Shown: positions 7,189 to 15,866, counted from the stretch's first letter. The stretch: 21,743 nucleotides of DNA from an uncultured Collinsella sp. (GCA_900551625.1 URWZ01000002.1:1-21743); one strand, 5' to 3'. Made by a program: numbers and translations. Notes: generated by a model not told the origin, from the sequence alone.

Positions 7189-7257
7189 TCCGTTTGCGGG
7201 GGAGGCGTGGGACAATACCGAGCGAACGTGATTGGGCGTCTGGGAAAAGGGGTCGCG

Positions 7258-7683
7258 ATGAAAAAGCTCAAGACGCTTGCTGACGTGTTACGCCAGGCGG
7301 GCTTCGTGCGCATTACGGAGCTGTTCCTCGTCTTTTACCTGCTGTGCTCGACGGCCGTCTGGTTGTCCGAGCCTACGACCCTCACGTTTGGCGATGGGCT
7401 CTGGTTTAGCTTTGAGACGGTCTCGACGATCGGCTTTGGCGACATCCCGGCCGAGACACCGGTTGCCCGCGCTATTACCGTCGTCTTGAGCGTCATCAGC
7501 ATCTTCTACATCGCCATGCTCACGGGCGTGGCGGTGAACTACTGCAATACGCTTATCAAGATGCGTCAAAAGGACACCATGGCTCGTTTTATGGACGATC
7601 TTGAGCATTTGGAAGAGCTCGATCGTGACGAGCTCGCCGATCTGTCACGCCGCGTGCGCGAGTATCGTCGACGCCAGCGCTAA
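7258..7683 (+). CDS. Two-transmembrane potassium channel (Ion_trans_2 family)
   Basis: A 141-residue membrane protein with the minimal potassium-channel core: TM1 (about 18-36, ELFLVFYLLCSTAVW), pore helix and selectivity filter TIGFGD (57-62) within SFETVSTIGFGDIP, and TM2 (about 70-95). A charged helical C-terminal tail (KMRQKDTMARFMDDLEHLEEL...) probably forms a coiled coil or tetramer contact. No RCK/TrkA-N gating domain is attached, so conduction may be constitutive or controlled by an unseen partner. Start: ATG 7258 has a purine-rich AAAAGGGG site upstream; an in-frame extension to 7153 would run through the interspersed repeat and is rejected. Next gene on the same strand starts 34 bp later. 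Confidence 0.88.
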   Translation: MKKLKTLADVLRQAGFVRITELFLVFYLLCSTAVWLSEPTTLTFGDGLWFSFETVSTIGFGDIPAETPVARAITVVLSVISIFYIAMLTGVAVNYCNTLIKMRQKDTMARFMDDLEHLEELDRDELADLSRRVREYRRRQR

Positions 7684-7717
7684 GACGAACGTCGTGCGCC
7701 ACAACAGGGGGACAAAT

Positions 7718-8251
7718 ATGAACATCACCGTGTACCTGGGTGCCAACACTGGCAATGACCCGGCATTTCTGCCCGCGGTACAGGAGCTGGGCAACTGGAT
7801 TGGCGCCAACGGACACGCGCTGGTATACGGCGGGTCCAAATCGGGCCTGATGGGCGCGCTCGCCGATAGCGTGCTCGATGCCGGCGGACACGTGACGGGT
7901 GTTGAGCCGAGCTTTTTTATCGAGGCCGAGTTTCAACATGACGGTATCGATGACCTCATCGTGACGAGCGATATGGCGGAGCGCAAGGCCAAGATGATTG
8001 AGCTCGGCGATGCGTTCATCGCCTTTCCCGGTGGGACGGGCACGCTCGAGGAGATTGCCGAGGTCATGTCCGCTGTGTCGTTGGGGCACCTGAGTGCTCC
8101 GTGCATCCTGTATAACCTGGACGGTTACTACAACGACCTCAAGGCGCTGCTCGGGCACATGATTGATAAGGGCCTATCGAGCCCGCAGCGCCAGCAAGGT
8201 ATCTACTTTGCCGACGATTTGCGCGAGATTGCCTCGATTATCAACGGATAA
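7718..8251 (+). CDS. LOG-family protein (putative cytokinin riboside 5'-monophosphate phosphoribohydrolase)
   Basis: A 177-residue cytoplasmic Rossmann-like protein. The family signatures are VYGGSKSGLMGALAD (about 36-50), the MAERKAKMIELGDAFI segment (about 86-101) and the hallmark PGGTGTLEEI (104-113). LOG proteins hydrolyse the N-glycosidic bond of nucleoside 5'-monophosphates, releasing ribose 5-phosphate; bacterial members often act on AMP-like substrates, with the physiological role mostly unclear. The start at 7718 has GGGGG 7 nt upstream; the frame stays open to 7601, but that part overlaps the channel gene. The 34-bp gap to the potassium channel suggests cotranscription. Confidence 0.9.
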   Translation: MNITVYLGANTGNDPAFLPAVQELGNWIGANGHALVYGGSKSGLMGALADSVLDAGGHVTGVEPSFFIEAEFQHDGIDDLIVTSDMAERKAKMIELGDAFIAFPGGTGTLEEIAEVMSAVSLGHLSAPCILYNLDGYYNDLKALLGHMIDKGLSSPQRQQGIYFADDLREIASIING

Positions 8252-8331
8252 GTCTTGAGCTTGCCCCACTATGGCTCCCAATGGTGCCGTTCGCGGCGCA
8301 GACGGTTGGCTCGTTCGGGCAACGCTCACTC

Positions 8332-8337
8332 TACAAT
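8332..8337 (+). promoter_or_regulatory. -10 box candidate for the ClC gene
   Basis: TACAAT matches 5 of 6 bases of the sigma-70 -10 consensus and lies 40 nt before the ClC start codon in the 125-bp gap after the LOG gene. No good -35 hexamer at 16-18 bp was found. Confidence 0.35.
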
Positions 8338-8376
8338 AAAACGTAACTATGTCGACTTTGACCGCGGGAGGACCCG

Positions 8377-9666
8377 ATGGATAACCTTGCCAAACCCAAA
8401 AACCGCGCGCTGTTTTTACTTAGCGTTGCCGTGACCGGTGCGTTCGCAGGTGCCGCGGTCTGGCTGTTCTTTTTTGCGATGGAGCACGGTATCGACTATC
8501 TATGGACCGAGATTCCGCACGCGCTGGGCGTCTCTTCGCCCGAGCTTGCCAGCGGCCCGTTTGGCTTTTTGCCGTACCCGTTTTTTGTCTGCCTGCTGGG
8601 CGGCCTGTTAATCGGTCTGTACGAAAAGATGACAGGCACCAAGACCGATGACCTCAACCAGGTGATGGCTAAGGTTAAGCAAGACGGGCGCTACCCGTAC
8701 GACAACCTGGGCAAGCTTTCGCTCGCGGCATTGCTGCCGCTGCTGTTTGGCGGAAGCATTGGACCGGAGGCCGGCCTGACCGGCGTTATCGCGGGTCTGT
8801 GCAGCTGGGTCGGCGACCGTATGCGTCGCTTTGGCGCCGAGTTTAGGGAGCTCACGCTGCTGGGTACCCAGGCTGCCCTGACGGCGCTCTTTACTGCGCC
8901 CGTCTTTGGCTTTGTGGCGCCGCTTGCCGGTAGTGCCGACGGCGACGAGGGCTCCGCGTCCGGCGAGATCACCATCAAGCTGCCCAAGGCGCAAAAGACG
9001 GTGGTCTACGGTATTGCGATTGCCGGCGGTCTGGGTGCCTACCTGCTGCTTGGCCAGCTTGTGGGCGGCGGCATGGGCATGCCCAGGTTCGAGTCCGCCG
9101 AGGTGGGCAACCTAGAGCTTACCTGGCTCGTCCCTCTGTCGTTGATCGGAACAATCTGCGGCTGGCTGTACTTTGTCTCTGAGCACGCGAGCGAAGCGCT
9201 TGCCCATGCAATAGGGGAGCGTCCTGTCGTCAAGGCCATGCTAGCCGGTCTGGCGCTCGCCATCTGCGGCACGGTCCTGCCCTACACCATGTTTGCCGGC
9301 GAGACCCAGGCCGACGTGCTCATGGAAACCTACTTGACCATTCCCGCCGGCGTGCTTATCGCGACCGGTCTGGTCAAGGCCATGCTGACCCCCGCCCTCA
9401 TCAACCTTGGTTGGCGCGGCGGTCACTTCTTCCCGGTTATCTTCTCGGGCGTAAGCCTGGGCTACGGACTGGCCATCCTCACCGGCGCCGATCCGGTCTT
9501 TTGCGTCGCCGTCTGCACGGCATCGACGATGGGTGCGGTCATGCGTCAGCCGGTCATGGTCGTGGGCCTGCTGCTCATGTGCTTCCCGCTCAAGGGTATC
9601 GTCTGCATGATCATCGCCGCCGTTATCGCCGCCGGCATTCCGCTGCCCAAGCCGCTGCGCAAGTAG
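8377..9666 (+). CDS. ClC-family voltage-gated chloride channel / antiporter-like protein
   Basis: A 429-residue polytopic membrane protein with the ClC pattern of long tilted hydrophobic helices. It shows GGSIGPEAGL (125-134), corresponding to the G(K/R)EGP anion-binding loop, and GWRGGHFFPVIF (about 346-357), corresponding to GxFxP. The glutamate sits after GP rather than in the canonical gating position before it, an arrangement I associate with YfeO-like proteins, so transport mode (channel, Cl-/H+ exchange or fluoride export) cannot be predicted. There is no C-terminal CBS domain. A charged loop (about 185-207, DGDEGSASGE) splits the two halves. The start has GGAGG 5 nt upstream. The next gene follows after 37 bp. 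Confidence 0.85.
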   Translation: MDNLAKPKNRALFLLSVAVTGAFAGAAVWLFFFAMEHGIDYLWTEIPHALGVSSPELASGPFGFLPYPFFVCLLGGLLIGLYEKMTGTKTDDLNQVMAKVKQDGRYPYDNLGKLSLAALLPLLFGGSIGPEAGLTGVIAGLCSWVGDRMRRFGAEFRELTLLGTQAALTALFTAPVFGFVAPLAGSADGDEGSASGEITIKLPKAQKTVVYGIAIAGGLGAYLLLGQLVGGGMGMPRFESAEVGNLELTWLVPLSLIGTICGWLYFVSEHASEALAHAIGERPVVKAMLAGLALAICGTVLPYTMFAGETQADVLMETYLTIPAGVLIATGLVKAMLTPALINLGWRGGHFFPVIFSGVSLGYGLAILTGADPVFCVAVCTASTMGAVMRQPVMVVGLLLMCFPLKGIVCMIIAAVIAAGIPLPKPLRK

Positions 9667-9703
9667 CACGGTTAATCGCGAGTCAACTCCAGAGGGGCAC
9701 GAG

Positions 9704-10495
9704 ATGATCCTGTACTTTAGCGCGACAGGGAACAGCGAGCATGTGGCGCGTCGCATTGCAGCGGCGACAAGCGACAAAGTTATGTCGATTGAGCGCTTTG
9801 ATGCCGAAGCCCTTCGCCTTGTTGCGACGGAAGGCCCCTGCCAGCTGGGATTTGTTGCTCCGGTGTATGCCTGGGGTCTGCCGACACCGATGATCGAGTT
9901 TTTGAAGACTGCCGACCTGTCGATTGCTGCCGGTGCAAAGGGCGGCGAGCGCCCCTATACGTTCTATGTTTCGACGTACGGTTCGACGACCGGCCAATCG
10001 GCCAAGTTTGCCCGCGATCTGCTGCACGAGCGTGGGCTCGAGTTAGATGCGGCGATGAGCGTCAAGATGCCTGATACCTGGACGCCTGTTTTCGACCTGT
10101 CTGACCCTCAAAAGGTTGAGGGTATCAATAGGGCTGCTGAGGCGCAGATTGATGCTGTGATCGAGGCGGTGCGGGAGCGGCGCACGGGCAATATGATGCG
10201 CCATCGCGTGCCCCTGTTTGCATCGTGCGCGTATCATGCGTTTGGGCTGCCGCGTATGCAGCAGACGAGCAAGTTTGCCGTCGATGCTAGCCGCTGCGTC
10301 GGGTGTAGCCTCTGCGCTAAGCGCTGCCCCATGGCGGCGATTGAGATGCGCGACGGCCTTCCCGTCTGGACAAAGCCGGAGTGCGCAGCCTGCCTTCGTT
10401 GCCTGCACTGTTGTCCCATATTTGCCATCTCGCACGGTAAGCGCACGGCATCCCACGGTCAGTACAGGCATCCTAAGCCAGGTGTGAGGATGTAG
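9704..10495 (+). CDS. EFR1-family flavodoxin/ferredoxin fusion protein
   Basis: A 263-residue electron-transfer protein. The N-terminal half is flavodoxin-like: LYFSATGNSEHVARRI is the FMN-phosphate loop, and APVYAWGLPTPMIEFL and YVSTYGSTTG are the further flavin-contact loops. The C-terminal part has two 4Fe-4S motifs: Cys198, 201, 204, 208 (CVGCSLCAKRCP) and Cys227, 230, 233, 237 (CAACLRCLHCCP). Such EFR1 proteins are common in anaerobes and probably shuttle low-potential electrons; physiological partners are generally unknown. The ATG at 9704 has GAGGGG 7 nt upstream. It follows the ClC gene by 37 bp and converges on an EamA transporter with only 15 bp between stops. Confidence 0.88.
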   Translation: MILYFSATGNSEHVARRIAAATSDKVMSIERFDAEALRLVATEGPCQLGFVAPVYAWGLPTPMIEFLKTADLSIAAGAKGGERPYTFYVSTYGSTTGQSAKFARDLLHERGLELDAAMSVKMPDTWTPVFDLSDPQKVEGINRAAEAQIDAVIEAVRERRTGNMMRHRVPLFASCAYHAFGLPRMQQTSKFAVDASRCVGCSLCAKRCPMAAIEMRDGLPVWTKPECAACLRCLHCCPIFAISHGKRTASHGQYRHPKPGVRM

Positions 10496-10514
10496 CGGCT
10501 GCTGGCCGCGCTAC
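10492..10514. terminator. Small hairpin joining two converging stop codons
   Basis: GTAGCG (10492-10497) pairs with CGCTAC (10509-10514), 6 bp around an 11-nt loop. The arms contain the TAG stop of the ferredoxin gene and, on the other strand, the TAG stop of the EamA gene. There is no T-run, so termination strength is doubtful. Confidence 0.3.
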
Positions 10515-11386
10515 TTCCAAACTGCGAGCGCGGCGGTGCCCAGTACGATGAGGGCGAGACCGATGGCGCTGCGCCGTGAGAGTTTTTCGTTGAATGCCAA
10601 GCGCGCAAATAGTACCGATACGACAATCGATAGTTTGTCGATCTGCACTACGACGCTCACCTGGCCTGTGGCGATGGCGTAGTAGCATAGCAGCCACGAT
10701 GCGCCAGTCGCAATGCCCGATGCCGCGAGAAATACGAGTTCGCAGCGGTCTACGTGCACGGCTTGGCCCATCTTGCCTTCAGCTGCCACGATTGCCCATG
10801 CCATAACCAGTACCACACAGGTACGGATTGCCGTGGCCAGGTTGGATTCGATGCCTTCGATGCCAGCCTTGGCAAGGATGGACGTGAGCGCTGCGAACAC
10901 GGCGGCGCCGAGGGCGTAAGCGAGCCAGGTTCGGTCTTGCTGCTGCTCGGGTCCGGCAGACCGCTTCTTCTCGATCATTAAAAACGTGCCGAGGGTGATG
11001 ACAGCGGTTCCCACGAGCTTAACCGCAAGGTTGCTCGTCTCGCCAAAAAGCACAATGGCGATCAGTGCAGCGAGTACGGTGCTCATCTTGTCGACCGGTA
11101 CGACCTTATTGACGTCTCCGATGCCCAACGCCTTAAAGTAACAGATCCACGAAGCACCGGTAGCGAGTCCCGAGAGGACGAGAAAGAGCCAAGATCTGGG
11201 TTCGATGCTGCCGATGGTTCCAATGGATCCAGAAATGCCCGCCATTGCACAGGCGAAAACGAGCACCACGCAGGTGCGAATGGCCGTCGCGACATCGGAG
11301 TCGGTCTGCTTGATGCCGCATTTGGCCAGGACAGATGTGACGCCGGCAAAGAAAGCCGACACAAATGCTGCTGCGACCCACGACAC
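10511..11386 (-). CDS. EamA-family (DMT superfamily) transporter with internal duplication
   Basis: A 291-residue inner-membrane transporter with about ten transmembrane helices in two homologous EamA halves. The duplication is unusually fresh: SDVATAIRTCVVLVFACA in the first half versus SNLATAIRTCVVLVMAWA in the second, and LATGASWICYFKAL versus IATGASWLLCYYAI. DMT carriers export or import amino acids, nucleotides and other metabolites; the substrate here is unknown. The start is GTG at 11386, with GGAGG 10 nt upstream (slightly long); no in-frame ATG sits near. A TATCAT -10 candidate lies at 11440-11445 on the minus strand. It converges on the EFR1 gene. Confidence 0.87.
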   Translation of the reverse strand: MSWVAAAFVSAFFAGVTSVLAKCGIKQTDSDVATAIRTCVVLVFACAMAGISGSIGTIGSIEPRSWLFLVLSGLATGASWICYFKALGIGDVNKVVPVDKMSTVLAALIAIVLFGETSNLAVKLVGTAVITLGTFLMIEKKRSAGPEQQQDRTWLAYALGAAVFAALTSILAKAGIEGIESNLATAIRTCVVLVMAWAIVAAEGKMGQAVHVDRCELVFLAASGIATGASWLLCYYAIATGQVSVVVQIDKLSIVVSVLFARLAFNEKLSRRSAIGLALIVLGTAALAVWK

Positions 11387-11524
11387 GGGTGAAATGCCTC
11401 CCCAAAGAACGACCGCGCCAGATTTACGGCGCTCGTCCGATGATACCGTCCCGCCATGAAGCTTTGATATCGCTGTGGTGAGACAGGGGCCATAGTTCGA
11501 GAGGGCATTTGGTTAAGGCTCGAA

Positions 11525-11708
11525 TCGAAGGTGAATGGTTTTCCGCGAAGTGAACGAGTAAATCTGGACCCCTGGAACATGCACACTTTTTTCGAACAAA
11601 ACTGCAGGATTCTTAGACAAAAACCGCAGGAATTGAGTCCTTAAAAATATCGATGCTACAGGGCACTGTTTTTACTCGTTCACTTCTCGGAAAAGTATTC
11701 ACCTTCGA
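11525..11708. mobile_element. MITE-like element with 38-bp terminal inverted repeats
   Basis: Segments 11525-11562 and 11671-11708 are inverted repeats identical at 35 of 38 positions (differences at arm positions 13, 14 and 22). Arms begin TCGAAGGTGAAT and end AAGTGAACGAGTAAA. They enclose 108 bp with no coding capacity. Inside are two imperfect tandem units of about 21 bp (starting ACAAAACTGCAGGATTCTTA at 11596 and ACAAAAACCGCAGGAATTGA at 11617). No clear target-site duplication was found. Alternatives: a long-stem structured RNA or paired protein-binding sites. Confidence 0.6.
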
Positions 11709-11794
11709 TATGCTGACGGTGTCTTTTTGGTTGCCAAGAACTAGACGGCCTGCTGTGAGGGGCGGTGGTGACGCTATGCCGCCTTGTTTCATTG

Positions 11795-11827
11795 AAAAAA
11801 TAAGCGGGGTACCACCTAAGCTTTTTT
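11795..11827 (-). terminator. Probable terminator of the ABC exporter operon (bidirectional)
   Basis: AAGC (11802-11805) pairs with GCTT (11820-11823), with an inner GGT/ACC stem and a run of six A before and six T after, so it works on either strand. It starts 10 bp beyond the ABC permease stop codon on the minus strand, where the transcript would end in a U-run. The stem is short and imperfect. Confidence 0.45.
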
Positions 11828-11836
11828 AGCCGTCGA

Positions 11837-12538
11837 TTACAGATCGCGTGCTCGATAAACCTTGGTGCTGACGGTGTAGCTGATTGCACATAGCGCGAGG
11901 GCAAGTGTGGCGATGCCTGCACACAGACAGCCAAGGACGGCGGGATCGGGATTTGCCCCGGCAATCGACATGAGCCAGTTGCTGATGGGGTTGGAGGAGC
12001 TCAACGTGGCAATGGCAAGGCACCAGAGCAGGGCAAGCAGGCCGACGGATAGGCGCAGCGCCTCCATGTGTCCAAATCGGAAGAACAGCGGCTGTGCCAA
12101 AAACACCATCATGAGGGAGATGAGCATCGATATTGCCGAGGCGATTGCGGTCTCAAAGACGGTCTCTCCCGTGGAGGGGATACCCACGCTGTTTAAGATC
12201 GGGATGGCGACGATACTCAACAGCACGGCCGCGCACGTCATGATGACCGAGAAAATAGTGATGCACAGGTAGCGTGCGCTGACGATGTCTTTGCGTGAGA
12301 TGGGCAGCGTTGCCCGATAGCGCTCCCATCCGTTTTGGTTGTCGAGCCCGGCCAGCGACGTCATGGCCATGATGGGCGACATGGTACTGATTGCGAAGGC
12401 GCCGGCGGCGCTCATATCGGAATCACCATTCGATGCCCTGACGGCGGTCAGCACGACGAAGATGAACAGGCCGACGCCCGCGATGCTCGGGGTGAGCGTG
12501 CGGACGATGGCGAGCTCGGACATAAAGGCGCGTTTCAT
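11837..12538 (-). CDS. ABC-2-type transporter permease
   Basis: A 233-residue inner-membrane protein with about six hydrophobic segments (for example PSIAGVGLFIFVVLTAV, YLCITIFSVIMTCAAVLLSIVAI, ISMLISLMMVFLAQPLFF, LSVGLLALLWCLAIATL, LCAGIATLALALCAISYTV) and the segment GLDNQNGWERYRATLPISRKDIVSARY, typical of ABC-2 permeases of the YtrC/BcrB kind. It forms the membrane part of the exporter whose ATPase is encoded just upstream. The start codon overlaps the ATPase stop in an ATGA (12535-12538), so translation is probably coupled. Substrate unknown; YtrA-type operons often respond to cell-wall antibiotics or envelope stress. Confidence 0.87.
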   Translation of the reverse strand: MKRAFMSELAIVRTLTPSIAGVGLFIFVVLTAVRASNGDSDMSAAGAFAISTMSPIMAMTSLAGLDNQNGWERYRATLPISRKDIVSARYLCITIFSVIMTCAAVLLSIVAIPILNSVGIPSTGETVFETAIASAISMLISLMMVFLAQPLFFRFGHMEALRLSVGLLALLWCLAIATLSSSNPISNWLMSIAGANPDPAVLGCLCAGIATLALALCAISYTVSTKVYRARDL

Positions 12539-13416
12539 TTCGAAGCCCCTTTCAGCATGAGGCGAAGATAGTCATCAATGGTTGCCCGATCGCAGGGAAT
12601 CTCGGGGAAGGCCTCGAGCGTATCGCGACGGTTGGGCACGAGCACGTCCACGCTGTAGGCGTGGTGGACGGCACGGGCGCCTTCGACGCAAACCATAAGC
12701 TCGGCGGCCTGTGCTTGGGTACAGTGGGCGATGCCAGCGCGGTCGGTAATATCCTCGCGCGGCAGGTCAAAAATAATCGAGCCATTATCGATGCAGATGA
12801 CGCGATCAGCGGTGCGATCGAGATCGGACGTAATGTGGCTCGAGAGCAGCACGCTGTGCTGGCCGTCGGCGACAAAGGCAAGCAGCTCATCAAGCAGCTC
12901 CTCGCGTGCCATGGGATCGAGGCCCGCGGTGGCTTCGTCCAAAACGAGCAGTTTGGCCTTGTGGCTGAGCGCGCAGGCAAGCTGCAGCTTCATGCCCATG
13001 CCGCGGGAGAGGTCCTTGACCTTTGCCTTGGGATCGAGGCCAAATCGGTCGATGAGGCTGGAGAAGGTGTCGTGGCTCCAGGTGGGGTATGCCGGGCTTA
13101 CGAGTGCCTCAACTTCGGTCACCTTGAGTGTGGAAGGGAAGGGGCATGTGTCCAGCACGAGGCCGACACGAGTGCGCAGGCAACGCTGCGTTTCATCGGG
13201 CGCGTCGGCGCCACAGCGCTGCCCAAACAGGTGCACCTCGCCGGCATCGAGCTTTATAAGCCCGAGCGCGGCTCGAATCGTCGTGGTTTTGCCGGCGCCG
13301 TTTGCGCCCACAAAGCCAACAATCTGGCCGGGTTCCACGGCAAGCGTGACGTCGCGCAGCGAAAAGCGGTCGCTCACACGGCGTGAGATACCTTTGAGTT
13401 CTAAAAGGTTTTGCAT
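12535..13416 (-). CDS. ABC transporter ATP-binding protein (YtrB/BcrA-like)
   Basis: A 293-residue ABC ATPase that powers the adjacent permease. Walker A GANGAGKT (37-44), signature region LSRGMGMKL (136-144) in place of the classic LSGGQ, Walker B LLVLDE (156-161) and the switch His194 in SSHI are all present, so it should be active. The C-terminal 80 residues form a regulatory tail usual in this subgroup. ATG 13416 has AAGG 7 nt upstream; the frame stays open to 13881 through the GntR gene, but that part has no family match. It lies 23 bp after gntR. It ends in TGA within ATGA, the only TGA stop among the genes here. Confidence 0.92.
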   Translation of the reverse strand: MQNLLELKGISRRVSDRFSLRDVTLAVEPGQIVGFVGANGAGKTTTIRAALGLIKLDAGEVHLFGQRCGADAPDETQRCLRTRVGLVLDTCPFPSTLKVTEVEALVSPAYPTWSHDTFSSLIDRFGLDPKAKVKDLSRGMGMKLQLACALSHKAKLLVLDEATAGLDPMAREELLDELLAFVADGQHSVLLSSHITSDLDRTADRVICIDNGSIIFDLPREDITDRAGIAHCTQAQAAELMVCVEGARAVHHAYSVDVLVPNRRDTLEAFPEIPCDRATIDDYLRLMLKGASK

Positions 13417-13439
13417 GGCATAGCCTTTCTTGCAGATGG

Positions 13440-13820
13440 CTACTGCATAGTTTCGGGGGCTACCAGGTCGAGCATCTCGTGCAGCTTGTCGCGCGTGAGG
13501 CCCAGGGTTTCGGCTTGGCTCGCCGCTTTCGCAAGTAGCTCTTCGATATGGCAGAGCTGGTTTTCGCGCAAGAGTTCCTGGTTGCCCTCGGCGACAAAGC
13601 AGCCCTTGCCCTGCACGGTGCAGATAAACCCGAGTTGCTCTAGGTCGGCGTAGGCGCGCTTGGTGGTGATGACACTCACGCCAAGATCGCTCGCGAGTGC
13701 GCGGATGCTGGGGAGTTTGGCTCCCGCAGCGAGTGTGCCCGAAAGGATCTGAGCTTTGACCTGCGAGGCTATTTGCTCGTAGATGGGCTTGTCGCTCGAA
13801 TTGGATAGGATGATGTCCAC
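13440..13820 (-). CDS. GntR-family transcription regulator, YtrA subfamily
   Basis: A 126-residue repressor-type protein, the short length typical of YtrA. The winged helix-turn-helix spans about 12-76 (PIYEQIASQVKAQILSG, LPSIRALASDLGVSVITTKRAYADLEQLGF, GKGCFV); the remaining 50 residues are a helical dimerisation tail without a ligand domain. It begins with GTG, preceded by AAGGAG 6 nt upstream. It is first in an operon with the ABC ATPase and permease, the classic YtrA arrangement, in which the regulator represses its own operon until an inducer, often a cell-wall-active compound, is present. An inverted repeat overlapping its promoter (13848-13881) is the likely operator. Confidence 0.92.
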   Translation of the reverse strand: MDIILSNSSDKPIYEQIASQVKAQILSGTLAAGAKLPSIRALASDLGVSVITTKRAYADLEQLGFICTVQGKGCFVAEGNQELLRENQLCHIEELLAKAASQAETLGLTRDKLHEMLDLVAPETMQ

Positions 13821-13847
13821 AGCGGCTCCTTAGCTGTTGGGCTACAC

Positions 13848-13881
13848 GTGTATATAACCGGTAAGCACAGTATATATACAC
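13848..13881. promoter_or_regulatory. Probable YtrA-type operator
   Basis: GTGTATATA (13848-13856) and TATATACAC (13873-13881) form a perfect 9+9 inverted repeat with 16 bp between, 28 bp before the GntR start codon. One arm overlaps the -10 region and the other lies near the expected transcription start, so a bound dimer would block RNA polymerase. The GTGTA...TACAC ends suit known YtrA-family sites. Confidence 0.65.
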
Positions 13882-13898
13882 TATGCACAGTTACGCAA
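13869..13898 (-). promoter_or_regulatory. Promoter of the gntR-ABC operon
   Basis: On the minus strand, TTGCGT (13893-13898) serves as -35. The -10 is TATATA (13871-13876, 16-bp spacer) or TATACT (13869-13874, 18-bp spacer). It overlaps the inverted repeat assigned to the regulator. Confidence 0.55.
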
Positions 13899-13937
13899 GA
13901 GGCAAATAGGGATTGTCCGTTCGTTCATCCATCTCAA

Positions 13938-13982
13938 TCTGTAACATCTGGAACCGATTTGGACGGCTACCTGTTACAGATC
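13938..13982 (+). repeat. Hairpin repeat copy 1 (atctgtaaca...tgttacagat)
   Basis: A 45-bp unit bounded by perfect 10-bp inverted arms ATCTGTAACA (13938-13947) and TGTTACAGAT (13973-13982). Its reverse complement resembles copy 2 at 14018-14061: copy 1 starts ATCTGTAACATCT and ends ACCTGTTACAGAT, while copy 2 starts ATCTGTAACAGGT and ends AGATGTTACAGAT. Confidence 0.75.
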
Positions 13983-14017
13983 GAAATCTTTCTGGGACGC
14001 CCACCTGTTTGTCTAAA

Positions 14018-14061
14018 TCTGTAACAGGTAGAGGTTCAAAAACCGTCTAGATGTTACAGAT
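14018..14061 (-). repeat. Hairpin repeat copy 2, inverted relative to copy 1
   Basis: A 44-bp unit with the same 10-bp arms (14018-14027 and 14052-14061), 35 bp after copy 1 and in opposite orientation, so the two could fold as separate hairpins or one long cruciform (13-bp outer pairing 13938-13950 with 14049-14061, inner 13970-13982 with 14018-14030). Confidence 0.75.
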
Positions 14062-14159
14062 CGAGACAATACTGCTGCGGAGTGCCGCCATCGACTGCTA
14101 CCCTAGGCCCTAACTGATGAATTTGTCCTGATAGGTGCCCTAGAGCGGGATTTCGCGGC

Positions 14160-14165
14160 TACAAT
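14160..14165 (+). promoter_or_regulatory. -10 box candidate for prfC
   Basis: TACAAT, 47 nt before the prfC start codon. The same hexamer precedes the ClC, trmO and ung genes here. No convincing -35 is seen. Confidence 0.4.
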
Positions 14166-14212
14166 AGTGCGGTTACAACGACGTAATGCACTCAATGCAA
14201 GAAAGGATCCGC

Positions 14213-15826
<1,614 letters not shown>

Positions 15827-15831
15827 CGCAT

Positions 15832-15866
15832 CGGCGCGGTGGCCCTGCGGGACTGCCGCGCCGTTT
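15832..15866 (+). terminator. Terminator of prfC
   Basis: CGGCGCGG (15832-15839) pairs perfectly with CCGCGCCG (15856-15863), with an inner CCC/GGC-rich loop able to form CCC-GGG, followed by TTTGCTT. It begins 6 bp after the prfC stop codon. Confidence 0.7.

Larger units (their letters stand above)
11387..11836. other. 450-bp gene-free region
   Basis: No supported gene. From left to right it holds the leader of the EamA gene (SD about 11397-11401, -10 candidate 11440-11445, both minus strand), the 184-bp inverted-repeat element at 11525-11708, and a hairpin with A/T tracts at 11795-11827 that probably ends the ABC operon. Bases 11571-11660 are noticeably more AT-rich than the flanking genes. 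Confidence 0.7.
13899..14212. other. Gene-free region between the GntR operon and prfC
   Basis: No coding potential seen. It holds two hairpin repeats (13938-13982 and 14018-14061), a candidate -10 for prfC (14160-14165) and the prfC ribosome site. Two in-frame ATGs at 14186 and 14195 upstream of prfC lack a ribosome site. Confidence 0.6.

Noticed and set aside
7153..7257. N-terminal extension of the potassium channel through the repeat
   Set aside because: It would translate the interspersed repeat and lacks homology; ATG 7258 has a proper ribosome site.
11837..13820. Dedicated bacitracin resistance operon
   Set aside because: The layout fits the YtrA-type exporter group generally; nothing in the sequence fixes the substrate.
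13938..14061. CRISPR array
   Set aside because: Only two units, in opposite orientation and with internal symmetry; no regular repeat-spacer pattern and no cas genes.
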